Assembly: GCA_033439265.1 (NCBI GenBank)
Contig: JAVTVX010000034.1
Coordinates: 20,722,501-20,786,500, forward strand
DNA length: 64,000 nt
Origin: Dillenia suffruticosa
Lineage: Eukaryota > Streptophyta > Magnoliopsida > Dilleniales > Dilleniaceae
Reading direction: 5' to 3'
In this document: positions 1 to 10,620 of the stretch, one piece after another
Layout: every line of letters begins with the position of its first letter
Position numbering within the stretch: the stretch's first letter is position 1
Translations under genes and position numbers: made by a program
Notes under the pieces: model-generated
What the model was told of the DNA's origin: nothing
The model's database searches: none
The model's input: the letters and a program-made list of their open reading frames with translations, nothing else

Positions 1-264
1 ATTTTAAGAATCTTGAATCATTTAAACTCCTCATATTTTGTCTCAAATGAAGCACTTTGACATTGAGTCACAATGGTGATTTCACAAAACATATATATCT
101 ATTGCCTCAACTTTAGTTCCTTTATTAATAACAGAAAGTATTTGTCAGAAACCATTATAAAAAATAATAACATTGCTACCAAAGATTGCATTAACTCGTG
201 TAATATCTTTCAATATCCTATCAAGAGTTTCAATCCCATGTCTTCGTGCCAGGGAGGTTTCATC
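1..264 (-). pseudogene. Helitron helicase remnant, part after the Walker B motif (continues off the left edge)
   Basis: Read on the minus strand from 264 downward, the sequence continues a PIF1-like Helitron helicase directly after its Walker B residues. The opening Asp-Glu is followed by SLARRHGIETLDRILKDI, then NAIFGSNVIIFYNGF and a stop, then QILSVINKGTKVEAI. This is the order seen in Helitron helicases (an LDR-LRDI stretch, then the motif III region ending in a G-D-F-R-Q type sequence). The expected Gly-Asp-Phe is degraded to Asn-Gly-Phe and stops follow, so the gene is dead. Its upstream part is at 3374-5415; the two are separated by the solo LTR at 265-3373. Seen: the motifs and stops. 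Known: the family motif order. Inferred: one original gene. Confidence 0.82.
260..264. repeat. Left target-site duplication of the solo LTR
   Basis: The sequence tcatc here is repeated at 3374-3378. On the minus strand gatga forms the Asp-Glu codons of the helicase Walker B motif. Confidence 0.85.
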
Positions 265-1382
265 TGTCACGCCCCGAACCGGGATCGTGAACAGCCGCCC
301 GTTGTCCCTGGATGCCGGCTGGATTTTTACAGAAAATCGGACAGAACCTCCCCATAAATCGGAGGTTTCCCATGTACAATTTCACCTGTATATGACATTC
401 ATCCAGTACAATAAACAATTGGCCATCCCGGCCTCTCCAAAATCAACAATATCCACAGCCAACATCCAGAACAACGCAAGGCTATAAAGTTTCTAACAGT
501 CCTAGCAACAGACCTCTACTGTCATACCCAACTAGGGCATGAGCAGCCGCCACACCGAGCGGACTTAAATTCTACGCATATATAAAATAAATTCCCAAGT
601 TATTTTTAAATATTTACAAATGCCTCAATGCAACGAAATAATCAACACGAAAGTTTCAAAAATAAATATCCATCATTTATACAGTCATCCCAGAAAATTT
701 ATATAAATACATTGATCAATCTAAAATCTCCAATATATAACAATATCACCAATCATCGTAGCGGAAGAGATGGAAAACATTCATACCCAAGCCCAGTGGT
801 ATCTCCTCGATCCAACACTAATCCTGTGGGAAAGAAAGTAATGGATGAGTATCTATGGGAGGATACTCAGTAAGTGAGGGGATTGACATCATACTATCAA
901 TATCGAGGTGAAATTTGGAGTGTCAAAGCATAAGATAAGAAAATATCCATAGTGTGCAAACCGATCATGTTATTTCAAAATCATATATAATACGCACACA
1001 TCAGAAAGCAAGATATGCATCCAAAATTTACATCAATGTCATGAAGAACCGGCCAATGAAATATTCCCGGCAATGGTCTACCTCGACCAAGGACGGCGCA
1101 TTGGGGGTTTTTCCAAATGCAAGTATTAAATAATGGCTCTCTACCCCAATGTTGGCCACAGGCTACCCCAACTAGCCTGTAAATAATAATAATGTACATA
1201 TAACTAGTCGGCCGTGTATGGTGCCCCCGCCTGGTGCTAGACGGAGCCGTACTCAACGTCCTCTCCGATGAGGGTCAACCTGGGGCACCCATACACATGA
1301 CAATCTGGCGGATACCTCCGGCCGAAGCGTATCCGGACACAAGGGGTGCCTCTACCAGATGTCCTTCGTAGCTACGGATCAC

Positions 1383-1566
1383 AATATCAAATCGGCCGGG
1401 CACGTAGCCCCATGCATCCCATCACCAGTCGGCCGGGCATATAGCCCCATGCATAATATCATAACGTCGGCTGGGCATACAGCCCAAAACATAATATCAT
1501 AAAGTCGGCCGGGCATACAGCCCAAAACATAATATCATAAAGTCGGCCGGGCATACAGCCCAAATG
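1383..1566. repeat. 38-bp tandem repeat inside the solo LTR
   Basis: Three units start at 1453, 1491 and 1529. Each has the core cggccgggcatacagccca followed by an AT-rich stretch. Two or more diverged units precede them from about 1383, with the variant core cggccgggcacgtagcccc. The first clean unit has one substitution in the core (cggctggg). Confidence 0.85.
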
Positions 1567-2237
1567 TGTAAATAAATTCATTTAAAACCATGTGCCAATG
1601 CAGTGGAAGCATTAAAACATATCAATATGTCGAAAATGTGGCACAATATACGTTTATCAAAACTCATGGATGCATATCAATAAAGTCAGCATTTAAGATA
1701 CTCCAAAGGTCACAAAACATTTCATCAAATATTGGAAAGTCATAACAATCATACATTTTGCAGAAACATGTCATTTAAAAGATATTTTTGAAACATGGTT
1801 TTCAATCAATAGCGAATGTCAAAGTCCCACTCACAGTTTTAGGGAGGGTGGTCACTCCCTATTTTCAAAACTAATCAAATCTGATCTGCTTCCTCGAGTC
1901 TCCAAAAAGATCAACCTAAATCAGATCATCAAATTTCTGTAACATTCTATACTTAACCTTCAATTCATATATAATCATTTCATAATTTGTATTCTATTTG
2001 CATTCCACTTACACTCTAAACATATACAAAACCTTTCATCTTAAATTCAATCCTAGATTCGTCCAATTTATCAATTAGAGTCGAAATCTCTTCACCTAGG
2101 TTTTTCTCGAAGCGTCGAGTCTCGTCCGAAAGTCGCTTCGGTCACTCCAAAGTATGTAGGGTTTCCTATCAAACAACATTTATTTGTTAGATCTAAACAC
2201 ATAGATCCGAAGCAAAACCCTAAGTCATTTACCTGCG

Positions 2238-3250
2238 TGGAGATTCGTGGGCTGTCACGGCTCGTGGGCCGTCACGGGCCGTCGCGGGCTCGTGGGCCAC
2301 GGGCCGGACTGGGCTCGTGGGCTACAGCTAGCGGGCTCGCTGGTCTGCGTGCTACGGGGTAGCGGGCCGGCGGGCTGGCAGGCCGATGGGCTGAACTGGG
2401 CCGCGGGCCGTACTGGACCTGCGGGCTTGGACGGGCTGTCGGGCCTGGTGGGCCCGTGGGCTTGCTGCTGATGGGCCTGCGGCTAATGGGCCTACAGGCT
2501 GGCGGGCCTGCGGGCCGACAGTGGCTCGCGGGCTGGTGCTCGCCCGTGCGCTGGTGCGCTGTGCTGGGGCGTGCTCGTGCGCTGCTCGCGCGCGCTCGTG
2601 CGCTGGGCCGCGCTCCCGTGCACGCTCGTGCGCTGGGCCGCGCGCCCGTGCACGCTCGTGCTCTGGGCCGCGCGCCCGTGCACGCTCGTGCTCTGGGCCG
2701 TGCGCCCGTGCACGCTCGTGCGCTGGGCCGCTCGCGCTAGTGCGCTGGGCCTCGCGCGATAGTGTGCTGGGCCTTGTGCGCTCGCGGCCTCGCTCGCACT
2801 CGCGGCCTCGGTCCTGCTCGTGGCCTGGGCTTGAGCTGTGGGCTGGAGGACACACTCGGTGGCTCGATAGAGCGAGGAGGCAGCAATCGCGCGCTGTGGC
2901 ACGATCGGGCTCGCGTGGAGGAATCGCACTGTGGAGCGCTCAAGCTCGCGCGATGGTGGCAGGAGGAGGGGGTTGCTGCTGGTGGCGGCTGTTCGCGGAC
3001 GGAAGCGAGATCGCGCGGTGGCGGCGCTCGGCGGAGCTTGCGAAGGAGGTGAGATCGCAATCAATCGCGACTGCAGAAAGGAGAGTGAGCCGCGGGAAGA
3101 AAGAAGCAGAAGAAGAAGAAGGAAGAAGAAGGTGGCGAATGGCGGAGACACGCAGCGAGGAAGGCGGCGCCGCGGTGGAAGAAGAGAGACGAAAGGTCGG
3201 GGAAGATGAAAGGTCGGGAGAGAGAGAGAGAGAGGGAGAGAGAAGGGGGT
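2238..3250. repeat. GC-rich low-complexity block of the solo LTR with 30-bp minisatellite
   Basis: This block is far richer in G and C than anything else in the window. Its left half repeats variants of cgtgggc and gcgggcc. Five 30-bp units start at 2601, 2631, 2661, 2691 and 2721, sharing ctgggccg, cccgtgcacgctcgtg and single-base variants. The right half becomes purine-rich (gaagaagaag, then gagagagag at about 3216-3242). Long open frames exist on both strands, but their Ala/Arg-rich periodic proteins follow from the repeat. I do not call a gene. Confidence 0.8.
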
Positions 3251-3320
3251 TAGGGTTTTAACCCTAATCCCCAATTGGGGACGCAGCGTTTTGTCCCAAA
3301 ACGCTGCGTCTCCAAATATT

Positions 3321-3356
<36 letters not shown>
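3249..3356. repeat. Telomere-like palindrome, 14-bp hairpin and T35 run near the minus-strand start of the solo LTR
   Basis: At 3249-3267 ttaggg and aaccctaa face each other as a short palindrome. At 3280-3293 and 3297-3310 are perfect inverted arms of 14 bp (gacgcagcgttttg and its complement) with a 3-base loop. At 3322-3356 there are 35 uninterrupted T, that is A35 shortly after the minus-strand LTR start. Confidence 0.8.
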
Positions 3357-3357
<1 letters not shown>

Positions 3358-3373
3358 TAAGCTTGGTGTTACA

Positions 3374-3378
3374 TCATC
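3374..3378. repeat. Right target-site duplication of the solo LTR
   Basis: Second copy of tcatc, identical to 260-264 and directly outside the terminal ACA of the LTR. Confidence 0.85.
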
Positions 3379-3548
3379 CCCAATAATAATTGACATTCAT
3401 CTTATTAACTTTACTACATCTGTTTGTTTTCCTATTAAACAAATATAGACGACATTTGCATTTAATGGCAATTTAAATCAAAAGTGCATTATCCTCCCAC
3501 CAGGTAAATGGTTGTTGTAATACTTGCCGTAGTTAATTCAACGAAACT

Positions 3549-3769
3549 ATCATTTATTAAAGTTGCTACCAACAAACGGCGGTATAAACAAGTAGAAACG
3601 TCTTCATCCCTTAACCATACAGCGGCATAGGCATGGAAAACTCTTTGTTGGGAGATCCGCCCCCACAAAAGTGATTCCCACAACCGGTCGATACGGAATA
3701 GTCAGGACGAAATCTCGGATACCGGACGGTGACCAAATCAAGATAAAAAAAAATCATTTATTAAAGTTG
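3549..3769 (-). repeat. Duplicated helicase segment or small insertion flanked by 17-bp direct repeats
   Basis: The 17-bp sequence atcatttattaaagttg occurs at 3549-3565 and 3753-3769. It encodes the LIND part of the motif I region on the minus strand. The 187 bp between do not fit the helicase and end in an A-rich stretch at about 3744-3753. Two readings are possible: a SINE-like insertion with a long target duplication, or an old duplication of the helicase segment. The second is favoured by weak similarity extending past the repeats (YEALLTTLIND against YRRLLVATLIND). Confidence 0.5.
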
Positions 3770-5415
3770 TTAACAAAGCCTCGTACAAAAATATCTTTCC
3801 AGTGCCAATCAGACAATCTAAGAAAAATATCTCATTTTGTCCTTTGTTTATAGTTGTCAAGATTATATCAAATGCTGCTTTTGTTTGAGGTAACGGTTGT
3901 CATGATTATATCAAATATTTCTTTTTATTCGGCATTTAGATTATCTCGAGCAAGCAAATCGTCAAAAGGAACTGAAATAATGAGTTCCTCTTCTATTACT
4001 TTTGGAATGTCAGTCCCAATGTTGACATTAACAGATATTCTTTGCTAATCAAATTCAGTTAAACATTTGTGGTGCTGCAACAAAAGTGAAATTCAAATTT
4101 TGAAACAATTTGTCTTTTAAAATTTCACTTTTTGTGGTACTTGTAGATGGCAAATCTTCAATCATCTGTGGATAAAATTCATCGCACAAATGACGTTCCC
4201 CCCGATTCGTTGGCTTGGTTGGCTGTAAACTAAAAATATCACAAACAATTTTTGAAGTGCATTTGGCATTTTGAAAGTACTCACCTCTTGAGTGTAGTCA
4301 TGAATACTTTCATCATTCTCTAGTAGTCCATGATTTTCTGTGACCTAACTAAATGTCTCATGCATGATTCCATTTATTGTTAACAAATGATTAAAAGACA
4401 TAGCTATGAAGGTAAAATCTTTCCCCTTCTGAAGGTGACACTATGTTTATCCTATCAATAACCCTATTATGCTTGACTCGTTTCTGCCATTTCTGTTGAG
4501 ATTGCACCCATCCATAATGCTTAGGAAACTCTTGATAAAGATATTGTCCTGCTTTTGGGTACCCAAAATTCGTTCTGAAATGCTCAGTAAGCATTGCTTT
4601 TGAAATTTGCTTATCGGTGGAGATTTCTACTACAGTTTAGTTATTGTTGTAATGGACTTGATGATTACTTGGTAGATGTATTTGTAACCTTTCAACGGTA
4701 ACGTACATATGATTAAAAGGGAATTTCAGAGTTCTCCATATTGCTTTTGGTGCACATACCTATCTCGCATCAATAGATTGTTTAACTTCATCATAATTTA
4801 CTTCCCTTCACAACTCTATAACTTCTCCATCTGCTCGCTTGTAAACATTACTATGCAAATTTCTACTTTTATACAAAAATCATACTTCAATAGCAACCAT
4901 AGATTATATGGAACCACCCAACTATTGTCCATAAAAACATTAGATCATCGATTCAACAACATAGGTGGAAGATCTTTTCTTCTATATATTTCACAAAAAT
5001 CATTTTCTAACAACTTGGTCATATTCTTCTGGAGATTTAACTTATCATCTGTACCAATAACTCATGCTTGCCTTATTTTTGAACCGATACCATTGTATTC
5101 TGGTATATCTGGTTCTCGCCTCACCGACTTCCAACAAAAGATGAAGGTAAGATTCTCTTTGGACCTACAGGATCAAGAAACAATTACGTTGGACAAACAA
5201 CTACAATGATTTAGAGAATATAAATAACTATTGTAAGAGTTTGTGCAATGAGATCATGTTCTGACTAGAATCATTTACTCCGGTATTCAAAAAATCTTTT
5301 GGCCCCTAATATAATTCAGCACATATGACATCTTGATTAGCACATACCCACCTCAATCGATGAGATTCTATTTTAACTCAATTATCTGCCAAGAATTATT
5401 GGTGTAGGCTAGAGA

Positions 5416-6059
5416 GAAGGGTGAGATTTGTTCTCTATCGTGTAAAAATAATAGAGAAGATGTCAGATAAATGTTTCAACATACTTAAAATGTAACGAAC
5501 ATATGAAATTGTTAAAACTGTTGTTATTATCTCGAAGAGACACGAATAAAATATAGGCAAGAGATTTTTCTTCCGTCCATTAAAATTGCTTCAAACTGTT
5601 GTTATTATCATTGTATTTGTATGAATTATCTTCTAGCATTGGAGTTTTCCTTGAAAAAAAAATAAAAAAGGAAGATATCTATTAAAGCGCGAGGAGCAAG
5701 CAGGATAAAAATAATAGGCAAGGGAAAGAAAAGGGTAAACTACACAAAGTTCCATAATGGTTTGACATATTCAGAAATTGCTACTCTGTGATTTAATCTC
5801 AAAAAAAAAAAATTATAATTTAAGCGTTTAGCATATAACTTTAAAACTTATCTCATGTAAATTACAGGATGACCCAAAAGACTTCAATTTGGTCTTTTGG
5901 TACTTTATCCTCCAATTTGAGTTAAATTACATGTAAATTATCATCTAAGTTACATGATTCAATACGCTTTTTTTTTGTTATTTTGAGATTTGAACCCGAA
6001 ATCATCAGGTTGAGAAAGAATGATTGTGATCTCTAGACTGTCTCATTAAACCAGCAGAA
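5416..6059. other. AT-rich stretch without recognisable gene
   Basis: I see stops in all frames, short A and T runs, and no recognised motif. It separates the Helitron remnant from the Copia fragment. Confidence 0.6.
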
Positions 6060-7215
6060 GTGGTTGGCCCTTTTGTGCCTGGGATCAAAGGAAAGGAAAA
6101 AAGAGCTGAATCTGTTTCTGGAGGTGCCATGCGGTTCTCCGATAAGAACAACAATAAATCTTTTAAGCAAACCAGAAAACAGAACAAGAATTGGAAAAAA
6201 CAAGTTGAACTTTGCGAATAATTCAAGACAAGGCGAGAACAAACAGAAAGTATCCTCATTGTGAAATTTGCAAAAAATAAAATCACCAAGAGAAGGACTG
6301 CTGGTTTAATGGGAAAGGGTAATGCATCAAGTGTGGAAGATTTGGCCATGCGGAAGATAGTTGCAGATCCAAGAACAAGCAACAACAATCTACAAAACAA
6401 CAAATGAATGTCGGATGCTGAAGAAGAGGAAGACTAGATTTTCTTTGCATGCCAACCAAAAGGAGCTCCTTCTCATGATGATTATTGGCTTCTTGACAGA
6501 AGTTGTACAAGCCATATGACCAAGAACGCATATATCTTCACTCAACTAGGCACTGTAGTCAAAGTACCTATGACAATGGGAAATGGGGTGGTCAGAAATT
6601 TAGCAGATAATTGAAACTAATAATGGTATTAAGCAAATTAAGATTGTGCTTTTTGTATCAGAGTTGGATTAGAGTTTGCTCAGTGTAATACAAATGATAA
6701 GACTTGGATGTATATACTACAGAAGTCTCAAAAAAGGCTTAAACAGAAGCTACTACTGGCATTTGCACAAGAGATTTGGGCACTACAGGATCAATGCACT
6801 GAAGCAAGTATCTCAAGAGTGCATTGTAAGAAATTTACCAACAATAAAAGGCACTGAAGGCCGTCAGCCAGGGAAGATGCATAAACAATCATTCCCTGCA
6901 TAACAGCTTGGATAGCAACTCAAAAATTGCATTGATGCACAGATGTATGTGGACCAAAGAGGACTTTATCACTCAACAACAACAGGTGGTTCATCCTTTT
7001 TATTAATGATTTTTCTGCAATAACATGGGTTTTCTTTAGGAAACAAAAATCAGAGATCTTCAAGATATTTCAGAGATTTAAGGTTGCTGTTGAAAAGGAA
7101 AGTGGCTGCGAACTAAAAGCACTCAGAAGTGACAAAGGAACCGAGTATGCTTCTTCATAATTCAACAAGTTCTGCTAAGATGCAGGAGTTCATGGCTCAA
7201 GGATAAGAAACTCAA
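6060..7215 (+). pseudogene. Truncated Copia gag-protease-integrase fragment
   Basis: Plus-strand frames, broken by stops and shifts, give Copia polyprotein parts in order. A gag end with a degraded zinc-binding segment comes first (HCEICKK near 6260). An intact CX2CX4HX4C zinc knuckle, CIKCGRFGHAEDSC, lies near 6321-6365. The protease region near 6480-6530 reads WLLDRSCTSHMTKN, where the expected Asp-Ser-Gly active site has become Asp-Arg-Ser. The integrase part has the HKRFGHYRINAL zinc-binding segment near 6765, TDVCGPKRTLS near 6940, INDFSAITWVFF near 7000 and LRSDKGTEYASS near 7130. The fragment stops before the final catalytic Glu and before reverse transcriptase. No LTR was recognised on either side. 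It belongs to a different copy from the element at 15068-25407. Confidence 0.82.
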
Positions 7216-8089
7216 GCTTTTAGTAGTTATCTACTTCGTTTCTTTTTTTTTTTTTCCCCCTTAGAAAAACTAAAAGTTAAGCCGAATAGAATTAAATGTT
7301 AGGCCAAATAGTTTTTTTTTTTAATATTTAAAAATAAATCTGGTTTTTTAAATGAAAAATAGAAAAAAAAAGAAACTCCTGATAGAAAATTTTATTATTT
7401 ACTAAAAAATATTTAAAACTAAAATATACGCCGATAGAATTGTCTCTAATTATTTCAAATATTATAATTTTATCATATATATATATATATAAAACTAAAA
7501 AAATTAAATAAATCCAAAAACATATTTTGTCACATATAAGTTTAATTTAACTATTTACAAAATTATCCTTTAAAAACGTATGAGTTTTAAATAGTTACGA
7601 ATGTTTTAGAATATCTATGAACTTAAAATTTTTATTTTTAATTTATAAATATTTTGGAATTATTTATAAAGTTTTAATATCAATTGTTTTATTATAATTT
7701 TATTAAATATTAAAATTTAGAAAAAAAACTGTTTCATCACATAATCTATTTAAGAATAAATTTTTAAAATAAAATTGACAAACAATTTTTCACTTCAATT
7801 TTAAAAATTTTATTTTTCACCCTAACTTATAAATTAGAAAAAGAATTTTTAACTTAAAAATCTTATGTTAGATTTGCTCTTAATTTGTATATGGTACATC
7901 TAAGTCAATCATAAGCAAACGGAAGATATCGATGCTACTGAAAGACGATTTTGTCCTTTATCTTGTTTTATTTCCACCAAGCTTAATCGTTCGAATAATT
8001 TTTATAATCACTATATTTCATAATTTATTTAGAATTTTGTTTTCTTTTTTTAATTATCATTGTATAGAAAGAGAACGAATTTTTGAGTA
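7216..8089. other. AT-rich intergenic DNA
   Basis: Long A and T runs, a short AT repeat near 7479-7490 and no coding signature. I see nothing further. Confidence 0.6.
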
Positions 8090-8215
8090 ACAGTTGAATT
8101 GCTCATTTGGTGATCTCGAGATCACGGGTTCGAGATATGAAAATAATCTTTCTGTAAAAATATAAGCGAAAGACTGCTCACATATATACCCACTTTCTCC
8201 CTACCTTGTACTAAA
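8090..8215 (+). mobile_element. tRNA-derived SINE remnant (Au-like)
   Basis: The stretch gatctcgagatcacgggtt followed by cgaga resembles a Pol III B box (GGTTCGA). It is followed by a diverged form of the body seen in plant Au-type SINEs: gaaaataatctttctgtaaa, then a gactgctcacat segment and a pyrimidine-rich end. The A box and the target duplication are not clear, so this is an old degraded copy. The family name is from memory of the consensus layout, not from a search. Confidence 0.5.
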
Positions 8216-9545
8216 TCGGGAAGTATTTTATATGGCCTTTATTTTTATCATTGTGTAGAAACATATGATATGAGAATATCACACTTAGCAGCAAAAGCAA
8301 AAGGGAATGCAATGTTTGCCTTCTAGAATACTTAATAAAATTTTGATAAGTTGGCATTCACTTTGAAACTAATGAGAAAGTCATTAAATTACATTAAAAA
8401 TTGTGAACAATATTAAATAAATGGTGTCACCCACAAGGGTTTTTTTTTTTTAATAAGAGATTGATAGATCTAAATTCACATAATGACAGCAATCCTCCTC
8501 AATACAATCACTAAATAATAATTATTAAAATTTAAATTTATTTTATTGAAGAAATCTATCAGATACATTGTTTTTAACCCACGAGTTTTTAGCGCTATTA
8601 AAAACTAAAAAAAGTTTTATTAATAAAATAAAGATGCCCCTAGGGCTACAAAATGCTTTCACTAAAAATAGCCGACAGAGGAGGAATCGCTTTCGCCGCC
8701 GTGATTGTTGTCTTTTGCTTGCCATTCCTCATTGATATGCTACGTTAATACACAAAGAAAATCTTTTGAATTAAGTGACCAGATATTCTATCTTCTAATC
8801 AGAAATTTTAAATTTGAATATTGGGAATGATAAAAAAGAATTTAAGAGGAAGTCAATCCTTAAAATAAGTCTTATAATATTCGAATCTGATTAATTTGAC
8901 AAAGTCCGAATACTGATGATGAAAAAAAAAACTTCATAAATCTGCTATTAGTTTATGAATTTTCATTAATACAAACGATTTATTAATTAAAATCAAAACT
9001 ATGTTTATCGTATTATAGTGGGGATACCTGAAAGCGTTTTTCGTTTCCTCTTGAGTTCGCACTCTTGACATAGCCAAGAAAGCTCCAAGAATTTTGACAT
9101 CCCTACATTACAATCAATAAATATATTAACACATCTTCATAAAAGAAACTTGTTTAACATTCTAATGACATTCATGTGTGATTTAAAAAAGCATTTAGAT
9201 ATTTTTAAATGGAGCGGATTGGAATTCGGCGCTTTAAGGAGCTTGTTATTAGTATGGTCATGCTTCCGATGAATAAAAAAAGGAAAATCAAAAAGAAGAA
9301 GAGGATAGCAATTGCAAAGATTTTACCTTCTTTTCGGATGTCGAAATTTTTTGGTAAAGTGCTCATTTGATCATTGCAAATCACAAATTTTTTTCTCAGG
9401 TAATTTCATCACCTTTAGTAAATTAAGAACGATATATGAATTCAAATTTGAAATCGAAAAAAAAAGTTCAAAATCAACATCTAATCTAGATAAAACAAAA
9501 AGAAGAATGACGATTACGCTAAAATTTACCTTTATCTATATGTAG
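8216..9545. other. AT-rich intergenic DNA
   Basis: Only short, unconvincing frames occur on both strands. No motif, tandem repeat or transposon end was recognised. Confidence 0.55.
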
Positions 9546-10041
9546 CTGATGCATGAGAAATAACTGAGTAGCTGAAATTAGCTGAAAAAGGAAGTAAAAG
9601 AAGAGAAGTTCAAGCAAGAGACATGGTAGCAGAGATGAACTGGCAGGATCAAGCAAGTGACATGGTAGTAGAGATGAGCTGGCAGGGTGTGCTGAGTTGG
9701 CAAGAGGAAGACAGTTAGTTGTTAGTTGTGCTAAGATGGCAAGAGAGGAAAATAGTTAGTTGTTAGTTGTGCTGAGATGGCAAGAGAAGACATTTAGTTG
9801 TTAGTTAATTAGGGAAGTAAGTGAAAAGGCAGTTAGTTATTAATTGGTCAGGGAAGTAGGTGAATAAAGAGTAGAAACAGGAAAGGAAGTTAGTTAGTTT
9901 TTAGATTGAACTACATCTTCTCCTTCTCTCTCTAAACTTGCATTCTCTAATAATGAGCATTCGATTTTTCTCTTTCAGGGAAGTGCTCTTGATTTGAGTT
10001 CGGTTGGTTTTTTCAATTCATTCTAATCCTACTTAACTTAG
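9546..10041 (+). other. Possible Copia-type LTR remnant containing a 39-bp repeat
   Basis: The stretch opens near tgatgcatgagaaataactg. It is rich in gttagttgttagtt, then runs through a pyrimidine-rich ctccttctctctctaaac segment and a ttctctaataatgagcattc segment. This layout resembles Copia LTRs that carry agttagtt repeats, but I found no second LTR, no target duplication and no primer site. The CACTA element is inserted at its right edge. Confidence 0.3.
9612..9807 (+). repeat. 39-bp diverged tandem repeat, about five units
   Basis: Units start near 9612, 9651, 9689, 9728 and 9769 (spacing 38-41). The first two share gacatggtag and gagatga-ctggcagg. The last three share gtgct-agatggcaagag and gttagttgttagtt. 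Confidence 0.7.
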
Positions 10042-10378
10042 CACTACCAAAAAACACGACTTCAGCGATGAATATTACCGAAGGACAAATATCCGTCGGT
10101 AATAGCTACGGATTTGCGACGGATTAACGTCGGATTTTTTACCGAGAATTTAGCGACAGATTAACGACGGATATATTTATGTCGCTAAACCCTTAAAAAA
10201 AATAAAAAAAAATATATTATAAAATTATTAGCGACGGATTACCGACGGAATTTTTAGCGACAGAATATTTCCGTCGCTAATTTCGGTCGGTGAATTGGTG
10301 AAGGAAAAAAAAATTTAAAAAAATATATTTACAACTTTTAGAGACGGATTAGCGACGGAAAATTAGCGACGGGATTTT

Positions 10379-10620
10379 TTTTTAATTTTTTAATTTTTTT
10401 AATTTTTTTAATTTTTTAATTTTTTTAATTTTTTAATTTTTTTAATTTTTTTAATTTTTTTAATTTTTTTAATTTTTTTAATTTTTTTAATTTTTTTAAT
10501 TTTTTTAATTTTTTTAATTTTTTTAATTTTTTTTAATTTTTTTAATTTTTTTAATTTTTTAATTTTTTTAATTTTTTAATTTTTTAAATCTTTTTAATTT
10601 TTTAATTTTTTATTTGTTAT
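10379..10620. repeat. ttttttaa-type low-complexity repeat inside the CACTA element
   Basis: About thirty near-perfect iterations of a T-run plus AA with a 7-9 base period, grading into other AT-rich repeats up to about 10990. It accounts for the lack of coding sequence inside the element. Confidence 0.9.

Larger units (their letters stand above)
265..3373 (-). mobile_element. Solo LTR, 3,109 bp, with TG...CA ends and 5-bp target duplication
   Basis: On the plus strand the element begins tgtcacgcc and ends ggtgttaca. On the minus strand it therefore starts TGTAACACC and ends GGGGCGTGACA, the terminal pattern of many plant Gypsy LTRs. It is flanked by identical 5-bp repeats tcatc at 260-264 and 3374-3378. 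The boundaries are independently confirmed because the interrupted Helitron reading frame resumes exactly across them. I see no internal gag-pol and no primer-binding site beside either end, so a solo LTR left by LTR-LTR recombination is the simplest reading; a non-autonomous element of the same outline is possible. It contains a 38-bp tandem repeat, a very GC-rich block with a 30-bp minisatellite, a hairpin and a run of 35 T. Open frames in the GC-rich block on both strands look like repeat artefacts. Confidence 0.8.
3374..5415 (-). pseudogene. Helitron Rep/helicase remnant, part before the Walker B motif
   Basis: Frames on the minus strand give Helitron protein pieces in the right order with many stops and frameshifts. 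RWVCANQDVICAELY lies near 5300-5350 and GPKRILPSSFVGSR near 5130-5172. NSWVVPYNLWLLLKYD follows near 4880-4930, then ERLQIHLP near 4680. The longest open piece, 67 residues at 4391-4594, holds YLYQEFPKHYGW and VSPSEGERFYLHSY, a conserved Helitron segment. Next come FQNAKC/MPNAL near 4250, DEFYPQMIEDLPSTST near 4130-4180, and LNAEQKEIFDIIM near 3910-3950. The Walker A equivalent is degraded to CLIGTGKIFLYEALL near 3780-3830. PLNANVVYICLIGKQTD leads into IIIGDE at 3374, where the solo LTR breaks the gene. The element ends (5'-TC and CTRR hairpin) were not identified. Confidence 0.85.

Noticed and set aside
2492..3274. 260- and 246-codon frames in the GC-rich block
   Set aside because: They overlap on opposite strands and encode periodic Ala/Arg/Ser-rich sequence that follows the 30-bp minisatellite. 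No domain is visible.
4709..5209. 166-codon plus-strand frame
   Set aside because: It is the complement of Helitron coding sequence; the minus strand carries the recognisable motifs.
6005..6403. 132-codon minus-strand frame
   Set aside because: It is antisense to the Copia gag zinc-knuckle region on the plus strand.
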